Source: Streptomyces nitrosporeus (GTDB lineage: Bacteria > Actinomycetota > Actinomycetes > Streptomycetales > Streptomycetaceae). Taken from it: a stretch of 64,000 bases of DNA. The first letter of the stretch is position 1; each line of letters opens with the position of its first letter. Where the stretch lies: positions 5,494,001 to 5,558,000 of the forward strand of contig NZ_CP023702.1 of the NCBI RefSeq assembly GCF_008704555.1. The letters are read 5' to 3'. The notes beneath the pieces are model-generated. The model made no database searches and had not been told where the DNA came from. It worked only from the letters and a program-made list of their open reading frames with translations. Shown here piece after piece: positions 35,560-43,881 of the stretch. A program made the translations under genes and the position numbers.

Positions 35560-37254
35560 ATGGCCACCAGCACCTCCGGCACGTCCAAGCGCACCCTGTA
35601 CCGGCTCACGGGTGTCGCTCCCACGGTCGACGCAATGTTCGACGTCCTCGACCCGGATCGGCTCGAAGCCGTTGACGCGGGACTGCACGTCCCGGAGGAG
35701 CGGTTGGGCGTTCCGGCGCTGCTGGTCACTGGCAGCTTCGAGCAGCCTGTCGCCAGCTGGTGCAGCGAGATCAATCGCACGACCGGGTGCGAGGTGTCGC
35801 GGCCGGTGAACCGGTCGGCCGGACTGCTGATGCTCGTGGTCGACGGCGAGGTGTATGCCATCGGCTACGACCAGGGTTTCCGTCTGGTGCCCGACCGGGT
35901 CAAGGACCGGAGGTTCGGGCTGAGTTTCGTTATCCGCAGGGTGGACCCCGTCCAGATCCGGGACATGGTCTCCCATACGCCGGGCGGTGGCCGGACCGAC
36001 ATCACCCTCGTGCCCGGCGGCGCTCCGGTCTGGAGCCTGGGTGTCCAGGAGCACGCGCAGATCGTGCGGCGGCTGGGCGGTCGGCTGGACGGGATCCAGT
36101 TGACGATCGCGCAGAACGACCGTACGAAGATCTCCAGTGTCGAGGGCGGTACCGGGCTGCGGATGCACCTTGGTATCGACGCCGCGGACCTGGTCGCCGA
36201 CATCCGGGCCATCGCCCGTGTCATCCGGGACGAGGCCCCGGCTCCGGAACTGGAGTTCGTCGAGCACATCGTTCCGGTCAATGACACCGGCCTTCTCACA
36301 CGGCTGGAGGATCGGCTCGACGACATGCTGGGTCAGGTACCGGACGGACGTATCGCGGTCGCCGTCCCGTCCGATCACTGGGAGGACTACGGCGCCGCCC
36401 AGGCGTTCGCCACCAAGGTGCACAGTGCGGAGGCGCGCCTCACCGACGACTTCAGCCTGGAGTACGTCCTCAACCGGGCTCGCGTGCAGAGGGCGGGAAC
36501 GCGTTTCGCCGCGCTCCGGGACGGCACCATCACTCTCTACGCGCACACCCGGGCGGAGAAGGATGACGTCATCCGGACGTCGAGCGTGCTGCGGTGGATC
36601 GAGGCGGAGGTGGCGCTCGGTGCCCGCCGGTTTTTCCTGCTGGACGGGCAGTGGTACGAGATCGGTGAGGCGTACCTGGAAGCCATCCGTTCGCAGGTGG
36701 AGCGGCTCATCACCGCCACGCCCTCCGTCGACCTCCCGGCCTGGGTGCTCGGGGACAAGGAGCGGGACTACAACGAGTCGGTGCCCGACCTGCGGCCCGG
36801 GTACGTCTGCTTCGACCGCGACAACGTCCGGACGGCGCTGCACCGGGGCAACGGCGTGGAGATCTGCGACCTGCTCAGCCCGGACGACGTCCTGGTGATG
36901 GTGAAGCGGGCCAAGGGGTCCGACGCACTGAGCCATCTGTTCGGTCAGGCCGTGGTCGCCGTGCAGACTCTGCTGCACTCGCCGGAGGCCATGGACAGGT
37001 TCGCTAGGAAGGTGGCTGAGGCCCGACCTGGCGGAGGGCTTCCGGAAGGCTTCCGGCCTTCGAAGGTCACTTTCGCGATCCTGCTGAAAAACGGAACCGA
37101 TCTCACTGCCGAGACACTCTTCCCGTTTTCCCAGGTCACTCTTGTGCAGACGGCCAAGCTCCTTGAGGCGTGGGGCGTCGCCGTCGAGGTCGTCGGGATC
37201 CAGGCCACGGTAGCGCCCCAGAGCCAGACGGGAATCCGTCACATGGCCGCGTAG
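35560..37254 (+). CDS. DUF6119 family (TIGR04141, sporadically distributed) protein
   Basis: A 564-residue soluble protein from ATG 35560 (GGAG seven bases upstream). It matches my memory of the TIGR04141/DUF6119 family, sporadically distributed proteins often near mobile elements: early YRLTGVAPTVDAMFDVLD, then VYAIGYDQGFRLV, RRFGLSFVIRRVDP, ARRFFLLDGQWYEIGEAYL and YNESVPDLRPGYVCFDRDNV. No catalytic motif is obvious; the FFLLDGQWYEIG stretch is the best-conserved feature. Function is unknown. Divergence from a self-guided DNA methylase suggests a two-gene defence or addiction module. The gene ends the island cargo, 368 bp from the right attachment site. Confidence 0.8.
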   Translation: MATSTSGTSKRTLYRLTGVAPTVDAMFDVLDPDRLEAVDAGLHVPEERLGVPALLVTGSFEQPVASWCSEINRTTGCEVSRPVNRSAGLLMLVVDGEVYAIGYDQGFRLVPDRVKDRRFGLSFVIRRVDPVQIRDMVSHTPGGGRTDITLVPGGAPVWSLGVQEHAQIVRRLGGRLDGIQLTIAQNDRTKISSVEGGTGLRMHLGIDAADLVADIRAIARVIRDEAPAPELEFVEHIVPVNDTGLLTRLEDRLDDMLGQVPDGRIAVAVPSDHWEDYGAAQAFATKVHSAEARLTDDFSLEYVLNRARVQRAGTRFAALRDGTITLYAHTRAEKDDVIRTSSVLRWIEAEVALGARRFFLLDGQWYEIGEAYLEAIRSQVERLITATPSVDLPAWVLGDKERDYNESVPDLRPGYVCFDRDNVRTALHRGNGVEICDLLSPDDVLVMVKRAKGSDALSHLFGQAVVAVQTLLHSPEAMDRFARKVAEARPGGGLPEGFRPSKVTFAILLKNGTDLTAETLFPFSQVTLVQTAKLLEAWGVAVEVVGIQATVAPQSQTGIRHMAA

Positions 37255-37621
37255 CGGGGCCCATCTGACACGTCCACGGGGACTTGGTCGGGCCGTAGTC
37301 CATGATCAGACTGGCGGCTGACGGGTAGCTTTCGGTGAGCCTTCCGGCTTCCGCTTGATCACATGGGTCAGGTGCGGGAGATCGGCCGCGGAAAAGTCGG
37401 CCAGGTGCCGTTTGAGGAGCGATCGGGCCCCTCAGCGGGGTTCAGCTCCGGTGCGTAACTCGGTTCCTTTCGAGCGCATAGAGCAAAGCGTCTTACCCAA
37501 TGTCGACGAAGACTGAGGCCGGCCGGTGCAGGGCGTGGCGTCGTCTTACGTAGCCATCAAGATAGCCACGCAAGCGCACTTTGGATATGTTTGCCCAGGT
37601 CATTGCGCTGTGGCGACGCTC
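37255..37621. other. Island right end, no gene; TAGCCAY repeats
   Basis: No reading frame here is convincing. TAGCCAT (37551-37557) and TAGCCAC (37563-37569) repeat with the same 12-bp period as at the left end. The stretch 37485-37610 is more A/T-rich than its surroundings. An integrase gene is absent. Confidence 0.6.
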
Positions 37622-37646
37622 CCCGGCGTACAGCCCGACTCGTCTG
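37622..37646 (+). repeat. attR: right 25-bp direct repeat
   Basis: Exact copy of rnpB positions 19009-19033 with no RNase P RNA around it. It marks the right boundary of the 18.6-kb island. Beyond it, 37641-37656 is again repeated at 40236-40251. Confidence 0.88.
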
Positions 37647-37685
37647 CCGCTCAGCTCCGCCGACCGGCGAAACCGCGACCCCCCG

Positions 37686-38858
37686 TCAGCCGATGTCCTC
37701 GTAGGGGTTGCGGACCGTGTGACGGGCTGCGGCCGTGTCCAGCACGTTCTGCGGGTAGCGGGAGCCGGGCACGTAGTAGCGGCCCTTGGTGTTGCCGATG
37801 GGCGTCAGCAGGTTCTCCCGGGTCAGGTGCCGCATGTCCCGCTGGGCTTGTTGTTCACTGATCCCTTCGGCCCTTTCGTAGCGGGAGCGGCGTACCCGGC
37901 CGGTTACGGCGACTTCGTGCAGGGCGGTGATCTGGTGCTCGGTGACGCCGAGCGCCCCGCGTCGCTCGTCGAGCTGGATCCAGCACTTGTTGGAACGGTC
38001 CACGCGGTGGCGGACGCTCTGGGTCTGCTCGTGATAGGCGCGCAGGTTGAACCGTACCCACAGGGCGGTGTCCCGCACCGGGCTGTAGACGGGGCCGCCG
38101 ACCTCGCGCAACACCTTGTAGTAGTCCCAGGTGTGACCAGGCATGCCCAGCCATGCCTCGATGGAGGAGAACTCGGGGGCGAGGACGCCTTCCCGGGCGA
38201 TCAGCAGAGTTTGCAGGGAGCGGGACATACGGCCGTTGCCATCGGCCCACGGGTGGATCTTGACGAGGTTGAAATGGGCCATCGCGGCGCGGACGAGCGG
38301 ATCGGAGTCCATGTCGCCGGAGTTGAGCCAGTCGATCAACTCGTCCATCAGAGTGGACACATCGTCTTCGTGAGGGCCCTCGTACTCCGTGGCGTGGGGG
38401 TCGCCGGCGGCAGTGATGAAGACCGGACCCCGCCGCCATTGACCGGCGGGTTTGTGAGGGTGGTGACCCTGCAGCATCCAGTGCAGCGCGTTGAGCAGAC
38501 CCTTGCTGTACTCGAAATCGGGTGCGGCGTGCAGTGACTGGATGTAGGTCATGGCCTGCTGGTAGGCGACGGTCTCCGCGCGGTTCGCCTCGGAGACGTC
38601 CACCTTCTCCTGTGCGTCGTCCATGAGGTCGGCGACATCGCGGGCGTCGACCCTGTAGCCCTCGATGGCATTGGACGCGGCGATGGCCGAAGCCGTCAGA
38701 TGACGGCGCAGACCGAGGGTCCACTTGGTGGGGACCTGCTGCACGGCATGGTGCAGGGCGCGACGCATGCTGGCGACTTCGGCCAGGACATGCTGGTCGG
38801 CGGTGGAGAGGCGGGGCGTTCTGTGCAGTATGACGGGATGATACCCACTCGGTGTCAT
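37686..38858 (-). CDS. Fic family protein (AMP-transferase type)
   Basis: A 390-residue protein with a complete Fic motif HPWADGNGRMSR (residues 202-213), which in active members transfers AMP or another nucleotide part to a target hydroxyl. The inhibitory helix motif SNAIEG (62-67) lies N-terminal to the Fic core, so it is a class II, self-inhibited Fic enzyme. The flap region MLQGHHPHKPAGQWR is typical. Residues about 300-390 form a winged-helix-like tail (VTEHQITALHEVAV, SEQQAQRDMRHLTRENLL), suggesting DNA binding or autoregulation. It lies just outside the right attachment site of the defence island, possibly within a second tandem segment. Confidence 0.93.
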   Translation of the reverse strand: MTPSGYHPVILHRTPRLSTADQHVLAEVASMRRALHHAVQQVPTKWTLGLRRHLTASAIAASNAIEGYRVDARDVADLMDDAQEKVDVSEANRAETVAYQQAMTYIQSLHAAPDFEYSKGLLNALHWMLQGHHPHKPAGQWRRGPVFITAAGDPHATEYEGPHEDDVSTLMDELIDWLNSGDMDSDPLVRAAMAHFNLVKIHPWADGNGRMSRSLQTLLIAREGVLAPEFSSIEAWLGMPGHTWDYYKVLREVGGPVYSPVRDTALWVRFNLRAYHEQTQSVRHRVDRSNKCWIQLDERRGALGVTEHQITALHEVAVTGRVRRSRYERAEGISEQQAQRDMRHLTRENLLTPIGNTKGRYYVPGSRYPQNVLDTAAARHTVRNPYEDIG

Positions 38859-39274
38859 TCCGTCGGCTGGGCGACCGGTGACGTCTTACGCGACAGAATC
38901 CGGTGTACGGCCCGGTCGCGTCCGCCCCCTCCTCCGGCCGGGGTCACCGTTCCGGTCTCTGCCGCGGCGACCGGTCCCCGCGCGGGCGCGGTGCTTTCGA
39001 AGACCTCGCCGGCCGCCGTGGACGAGCCGGGCGAGGTGTCGAACGCGGCGATGGGCGAGGCCGTCGAGACTGCAGTGCCGGAGGTGGTCGCTTCTGCGGT
39101 GAACTCGTCCTCACAGGGCCGGGCGTCGAGTCCCAGCTCGCCACCGGCCGTCGTCCGCTCCGACGACCGGCAGCCCTTCACTTCCCGCTCGGCCGCGTCG
39201 AGGCCCCGGGCCTCCGGGCGGACCGTCGCGGCTGCCCTGCGGGACCGTGCTTTCCGGCCCGCGCCCGGACACGC
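38859..39274. other. Intergenic region without a supported gene
   Basis: Between the Fic and DUF981 genes I see no gene with a ribosome site and sensible composition. A 108-residue low-complexity frame (38855-39181, minus) and overlapping plus-strand frames are probably chance. It may be a decayed remnant. Confidence 0.5.
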
Positions 39275-40030
39275 TCACATGGTGTTGACGATGAGGCCGA
39301 TGTGGGTGAAGTAGTTGAGCCCGCCGAAGAACAGGAAAGCGAGACCGGCCAGCGCCCACACGACGCCGACGACCGTAGCCAGCCAGGTCCTGGGCCGGTG
39401 CAGGGCGAACGGGAACAGGAGCGCGCCGATGCCCACGAGGACGTACAGCCCGGACATGAAGCTCGCTTCGAGCAGCGGCCAGTCGGCGAACTCCCCGGAG
39501 ATCGGCTCCTCGGGCGGGGCGGCGAAGAGGGTGTACTTCCACCCGGCGGCGGCGATGCCGAAGCAGGCGAGGCCGAGTCCGAAGACGAAGAGCGAGATGG
39601 GGGTGGCGACCGTGGCCGTACGGGCGACGCGGTCGGGGGCGTCGGCGAGTTCTCTGCCGCGCTTCCAGAGGTAGAAGCACGCGGCGAGGAGGAACACGCC
39701 GAAGGCGAGAGCCGGTTCGCCGAAGATGATGTTGTCGAACGGGAAGCCCTGTCCGGCGAGAGGCCAGGTCAGGGTCATATGGAGGCCGGTGGTGACGAGC
39801 GTGAAACCGAGGGCGCCGAAGGCCAGCACCCAGCCGTCGGGGGCGATGGTGCGGCCCGGCGTGAGGAGTTGGCGCCCGAGGGCCACCACGAGCAGCAGCC
39901 CGGCACCGGCCGCCACCGACATGATCGTGTTGTACGTCGGCATCTGATTCCAGTCGATCTTCAGACCGGATGCCGCGAGGGGGGTGAGATGAGGAACCAT
40001 GCGCGGAGCATAACGCCGCATATTCGCCAT
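39275..40030 (-). CDS. DUF981-type integral membrane protein
   Basis: A membrane protein of up to 251 residues with six or seven hydrophobic segments: IMSVAAGAGLLLVVALG, WVLAFGALGFTLVTTG, ALAFGVFLLAACFYL, ISLFVFGLGLACFGIAA, MSGLYVLVGIGALLFPF and WALAGLAFLFFGGLNYF. The motif NIIFGEPALAFGV and overall length agree with the DUF981 family, whose function is unknown. No start has a strong ribosome site; ATG 40030 is the longest, and internal Met codons around residues 11 and 30 are possible. It lies between the Fic gene and an att-like repeat, so it may belong to a second integrated segment. Confidence 0.7.
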   Translation of the reverse strand: MANMRRYAPRMVPHLTPLAASGLKIDWNQMPTYNTIMSVAAGAGLLLVVALGRQLLTPGRTIAPDGWVLAFGALGFTLVTTGLHMTLTWPLAGQGFPFDNIIFGEPALAFGVFLLAACFYLWKRGRELADAPDRVARTATVATPISLFVFGLGLACFGIAAAGWKYTLFAAPPEEPISGEFADWPLLEASFMSGLYVLVGIGALLFPFALHRPRTWLATVVGVVWALAGLAFLFFGGLNYFTHIGLIVNTM

Positions 40031-40222
40031 TTATTGCACATATGGGTTGTGCCGAAATGCCCTGCGCGCCGCACCACTTGCCGGACCATGTGCTTGTCGT
40101 AGAGCGGGGTGCCCGGTCGGACGGACCGGCCGTGGAGCCCCGTCACCGGAGACCGCCGGTCGCGGATGCGGTACGCGGCCTTCGGGGGCCGTGTGAGGGG
40201 GAGGGGGGCCGGCGTTCCCCGC

Positions 40223-40251
40223 GCACGGCCCGGCCCGTCTGCCGCTCAGCT
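40223..40251. repeat. Diverged third att-like copy
   Basis: Positions 40236-40251 are identical to 37641-37656 (16 bp), and the preceding 13 bp match at 9 positions with every difference a transition toward G or C. The copy overlaps the stop codon of the MFS gene. It looks like an older, decaying boundary of the rnpB integration site. Confidence 0.55.
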
Positions 40252-41784
40252 GCCCACGCCGTCCTTCCGCCCCCGGGGCGCGGTGTCCGTCCCGGGTTCC
40301 AGGGGCGGGCAGGTGAGGGAGAGGTGGGAGCGGCAGGCGGGGCGCGGGGCGGGGCCGGTCCGGTGGTGGACGCGCCGGGGGCGGACGAAGAGGGCGGCCG
40401 TCGCCGAGGCGGCGAGGAACAGCACGGCGGTCACCACGGCGGCGCGGTGGAACGAGCGGTTGACCGCGTCCCCGGAGGTGTAGGCGTCGCCGGAGAGGCC
40501 CACCAGGAGCGGCAGAGCGGCGACGATCAGCAGTTGGGCCACCCGCGCCGCGGTGTTGTTCACCCCGCTCGCCAGCCCCGCGTGCCCGGCGTCGACGGAG
40601 GCCAGGACCGTCGCCGTGAGGGGGGCCACGAACACGCTCATCCCCAGGCCCATCACCAGGATCGGGGGGAGTACGTCCGGCACGTAGGCGGAGTCCGGGC
40701 CGACCCGTAGCAGCAGCAGCGCTCCGGCCGCCGCCACGAGCGGGCCCGTGACCAGGGGGACCGCGGGACCGACGCGTTCGGCCAGCGCGCCCGCGCGGGC
40801 GGAGAGCAGGAGCATCAGCACGGTGATGGGCATCGTCGCGAGGCCGGCCCGCAGCGCGTCGTACCCGAGGGCCGTCTGCAGTTGGAGGGGCAGCAGGAAC
40901 AGCACCCCGCCGATGGCCGCGTACAGGCAGAGGGTCATCCCGTTCGTCGCCGAGAACAGCCGTGAGGAGAACAGGGAGAGCGGCATCATCGGGTTCCCGG
41001 CACGGCGCTGGACCCGGAGGAAGGCCGCCCCCGCGATCACGGCGACCGTAGCCGGAAGCACGATCCGGACGGCACCGCTGCCCGACGAGGCGCTGATCAG
41101 GGCGTAGCTCACGCCGCCCAGCGTGACGGCCGCCAGACACGCCCCCAGGGTGTCGAAGGGGCGTCCGGCGGCGGCGGGGTCACGGCTCTCCGGTACGAAG
41201 GTGGCGGCGAGGAACAGAACGGCGACCGCGAGGGGCACGTTGATGAGGAAGATCCACCGCCACCCCGGGCCGTCGATCAGCCAGCCCCCGAGGAACGGGC
41301 CGAGAGCACCGGCCATACCGGTCAGACCGGACCAGGCCCCCACCGCGCGCGACTGGTCGTCGGGGTGGAAGGAGGCCCGTACCAGCGCCAGCGAGCCGGG
41401 CGTGAGCAGCGCGCCGCCCACGCCCTGGAGCGCGCGGGCGCCGATGAGCACGTACTCGTCCGGCGCGAGACCGCACAGGGCCGACGCCCCGGCGAACCAG
41501 GCGACACCCAGCATCAGTGTGCGCCGTCTGCCCAGCCGGTCGCCCAGCGCGCCGCCCCACAGGAGCAGGGCGGAAAGCGTCAGCATGTAGGCGTTGACGA
41601 CCCACTGGAGCACCGACAGGGAAGCGCCCAGGTCCCGGCCCATCCTGGGCAGGGCCACATTGACGACCGTGCCGTCGAGCATGGCGGTCCCGGACGCGAG
41701 CACCACACAGGCCAGCACCCAGCGCCCGCGTGCCGAGGCCAGGCGCAAACCGCCCGCGCCGTCTCCCTCTCCGTCTCCGTTCAC
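40246..41784 (-). CDS. MFS drug exporter, DHA2 family
   Basis: A 512-residue efflux protein with about 14 membrane segments, starting at GTG 41784. TM1 has the signature ASGTAMLDGTVVNVALPRM, then LQWVVNAYMLTLSALL and loop motif GGALGDRLGRRR. The 40-residue hydrophilic tail (RPRRVHHRTGPAPRP onward) is Arg/Pro-rich and may be an extension produced by the neighbouring repeat, since the last codons coincide with an att-like sequence. The divergent AraC/GyrI-type regulator 210 bp away is the probable controller, a common pairing for antibiotic-responsive exporters. Confidence 0.9.
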   Translation of the reverse strand: MNGDGEGDGAGGLRLASARGRWVLACVVLASGTAMLDGTVVNVALPRMGRDLGASLSVLQWVVNAYMLTLSALLLWGGALGDRLGRRRTLMLGVAWFAGASALCGLAPDEYVLIGARALQGVGGALLTPGSLALVRASFHPDDQSRAVGAWSGLTGMAGALGPFLGGWLIDGPGWRWIFLINVPLAVAVLFLAATFVPESRDPAAAGRPFDTLGACLAAVTLGGVSYALISASSGSGAVRIVLPATVAVIAGAAFLRVQRRAGNPMMPLSLFSSRLFSATNGMTLCLYAAIGGVLFLLPLQLQTALGYDALRAGLATMPITVLMLLLSARAGALAERVGPAVPLVTGPLVAAAGALLLLRVGPDSAYVPDVLPPILVMGLGMSVFVAPLTATVLASVDAGHAGLASGVNNTAARVAQLLIVAALPLLVGLSGDAYTSGDAVNRSFHRAAVVTAVLFLAASATAALFVRPRRVHHRTGPAPRPACRSHLSLTCPPLEPGTDTAPRGRKDGVGS

Positions 41785-41994
41785 GCCCCCAGCCTGCCGG
41801 GGACCGTGGGCGGAGGCCCGCCGAAGCCCTCCGGCGGCCCCGGGCCGGCGCACCGGACGTCTCCGGCCGCCGGCCCGGAGCGCGAGTGCCCCGTGCGTAG
41901 CCGGGGAGGCCCGACCGTGCCGGGCACAGGATGTCGGGTCCGGCACAGTGGGTCCTCCCTAGCGTGGAGACCGTTGAGGGAAGGACGGCCAGGA

Positions 41995-42861
41995 GTGCTG
42001 GAACGGCTGAATCAGGCCATGGACCACATCGAGGACCACCTCATGGGGGCCATCGACGTGGCCGAGCTGGCCCGTATCGCCATGACGTCGGAGTACCACT
42101 TCCGGCGGATGTTCTCCGCTCTGGCGGGCATCCCGCTCTCCGAGTACATCCGCCGCCGGCGGCTGACGCTCTCCGGGGCCGAAGTGCTCGCCGGGGAGCG
42201 GACGCTGCTCGATGTGGCGGTGCGGTACGGCTACAGCTCGGGCGAGGCGTTCGCGCGGGCCTTCCGCGCCGTGCACGGGGTCGGCCCCGGCGAGGCGCGG
42301 CGGACGGGCGCGGCGCTGCACTCCCAGCCACGGATGTCCTTCCGGTTGATCGTCGAAGGGAGCAGCAGCATGCGGTACCGGGTCGTGGAGAAGGACGGGT
42401 TCAGGCTCGTGGGCCGGGGGACACGGGTCCCCCTGGTCCACGAGGGGATGAATCCGGCGATCGTGGAGTTCGTCAGGGGCATCGGCATGGAGACGCTGAG
42501 GCTCTGGGAGGAGCACGCGGACGGGGAGCCCGGCGGTGTCCTGGCCGCCGTCAGCGACCACTCCGCAGAGGACGCGGAGGGCACCGAGATCGGTTACTTC
42601 CACGGGGTGGTGAGCGACACGGAGGTGCCCCGGGCTCCGGAGAGCCTCGCCGTCGAACCGGGGACGTGGGCGGTGTTCGAGTCCTCGGGTGAGTTCCCGC
42701 TGGCGGTCCAGTACCTCTGGCGGGACGTGTACACGCAGTGGTTCCCCTCGAACCCGTACCGGAGCCGGCCGGGCCCGTCGCTCTCGCGCACCCGGGTGTC
42801 CGAGGACGGCACGCATGCGGACGCGGAGGTGTGGATCCCGGTGGAACGCACCGGCGGCTGA
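41995..42861 (+). CDS. AraC family regulator with GyrI-like effector domain
   Basis: A 288-residue transcription factor, GTG start 41995 with AAGGA nine bases upstream. Residues 1-105 hold the double helix-turn-helix of AraC proteins (IDVAELARIAMTSEYHFRRMF quoted in part; second helix LLDVAVRYGYSSGEAFARAF). Residues about 125-285 are a GyrI/SOUL-like effector domain that binds hydrophobic small molecules in relatives such as Rob and SoxS-like sensors (MRYRVVEKDGFRLVGRGTRV, WAVFESSGEFP, VWIPVE). It probably senses a compound exported by the divergent DHA2 pump and activates its gene. Confidence 0.92.
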   Translation: MLERLNQAMDHIEDHLMGAIDVAELARIAMTSEYHFRRMFSALAGIPLSEYIRRRRLTLSGAEVLAGERTLLDVAVRYGYSSGEAFARAFRAVHGVGPGEARRTGAALHSQPRMSFRLIVEGSSSMRYRVVEKDGFRLVGRGTRVPLVHEGMNPAIVEFVRGIGMETLRLWEEHADGEPGGVLAAVSDHSAEDAEGTEIGYFHGVVSDTEVPRAPESLAVEPGTWAVFESSGEFPLAVQYLWRDVYTQWFPSNPYRSRPGPSLSRTRVSEDGTHADAEVWIPVERTGG

Positions 42862-43040
42862 CCCCCGCGGGGGGCGGCACGGGGCGGCGGGCCGGGGAGC
42901 GGTCTCCGGTCCGCCGTACCGAGGCGGTTCCCAGGGCCATGACCCCGTGGACCGTGCCGGCGGTACCGGGGCCGGGGCGGTGGTGCGGGGCGCGGGGGGC
43001 GCGTACGCACGTGCCTGCGCCGTACCGGCTCCGGCCTCCG

Positions 43041-43631
43041 TCAGTCCGGCCGGCGCAGTCCGGCGACGAGGACCCCGACCAGGAGGCGTGCGTCGTAACG
43101 GGGGTCGCTCTCGGCGCCGACGCAGAGGTTTCCGATGCCCCGCATGAGCTGGTAGGCGGTGACGTCCGGGCGGATCTCGCCGGAGGCGGTGGCGGCGTCG
43201 AGGAGCTGGGCGCACACCGGCAGGAGGCGGTCGAGGAAGTAGGCGTGCAGGGTCTCGAAGCCCGCGTTGTCGCTCCGCAGGGCAGCCGCGAGGCCGTGCT
43301 TGGTGACCAGGAAGCCGGTGAAGAGGCCGACCCACTCCTCCAGGGCGGCGTACGGGGCCGGGGCGGTCGCCAGCAGGGCAGGCCCGGCCTCGGCGCAGGT
43401 CTCTACCTGGTGGCGGTAGACGGCGATGACGAGGTCCGCCCGGGTGGGGAAGTGGCGGTAGACGGTGCCCACCCCGACCCCGGCCCTGGCCGCGATGTCG
43501 CGTACCGGGGCCTCCACGCCCGAGGCGACGAAGACCGCCGCCGCCGCGTCGAGCAGGACCCGCTGATTGCGGCGGGCGTCCTTGCGCTTGGACCCGGCGG
43601 CGCTGTCCGCGCTCCGGCCGCTGTCGTTCAT
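43041..43631 (-). CDS. TetR family transcriptional repressor
   Basis: A 196-residue regulator from ATG 43631. The DNA-binding domain (about residues 20-70) reads RNQRVLLDAAAAVFVASGVE, then VRDIAARAGVGVGTVYRHFP, a clear TetR helix-turn-helix. The C-terminal ligand domain follows the pattern of TetR proteins with a Trp/Phe-rich pocket (EEWVGLFTGFLVTKHGLAA). A 39-bp composite palindrome in the divergent promoter region almost certainly is its binding site, and the alpha/beta-hydrolase gene on the other side is the likely target together with the repressor itself. Confidence 0.93.
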   Translation of the reverse strand: MNDSGRSADSAAGSKRKDARRNQRVLLDAAAAVFVASGVEAPVRDIAARAGVGVGTVYRHFPTRADLVIAVYRHQVETCAEAGPALLATAPAPYAALEEWVGLFTGFLVTKHGLAAALRSDNAGFETLHAYFLDRLLPVCAQLLDAATASGEIRPDVTAYQLMRGIGNLCVGAESDPRYDARLLVGVLVAGLRRPD

Positions 43632-43691
43632 CGCTGGGCTCCTTCTCCGACGGCACCGCTCCGGCGGTACTTCCCGACGTCCCTTGCAAAG

Positions 43692-43730
43692 CGGAACGCT
43701 GCTCCGTATTGTTTGCGGAGCGAGGTTCCG
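43692..43730. promoter_or_regulatory. 39-bp composite palindrome, TetR operator
   Basis: CGGAAC-N3-GCTCCG-N9-CGGAGC-N3-GTTCCG: all 12 arm pairs are perfect around a 9-bp centre (43692-43730). It starts 61 bp upstream of the TetR start codon and ends 151 bp upstream of the hydrolase start. Two overlapping TetR dimers could bind. Confidence 0.8.
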
Positions 43731-43881
43731 TTTTGTTCATGATGGCAGAGCGGGGCGCGGCCACCAAGCCGTGCGCCGGCCGCCACCCCACGCCCTCGCC
43801 CCATCCCCGTGCCGTGCGGTCCTCCGCCGTGCGCGGGGCCCGCCGCCCACCCATCCGGACAGACCGAACGGGAGCACCGCC

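Noticed and set aside
38855..39181. 108-codon minus-strand frame between Fic and DUF981 genes
   Set aside because: Low-complexity Ala/Thr/Ser composition, no ribosome site and overlap with the Fic start; noted only as a possible remnant.
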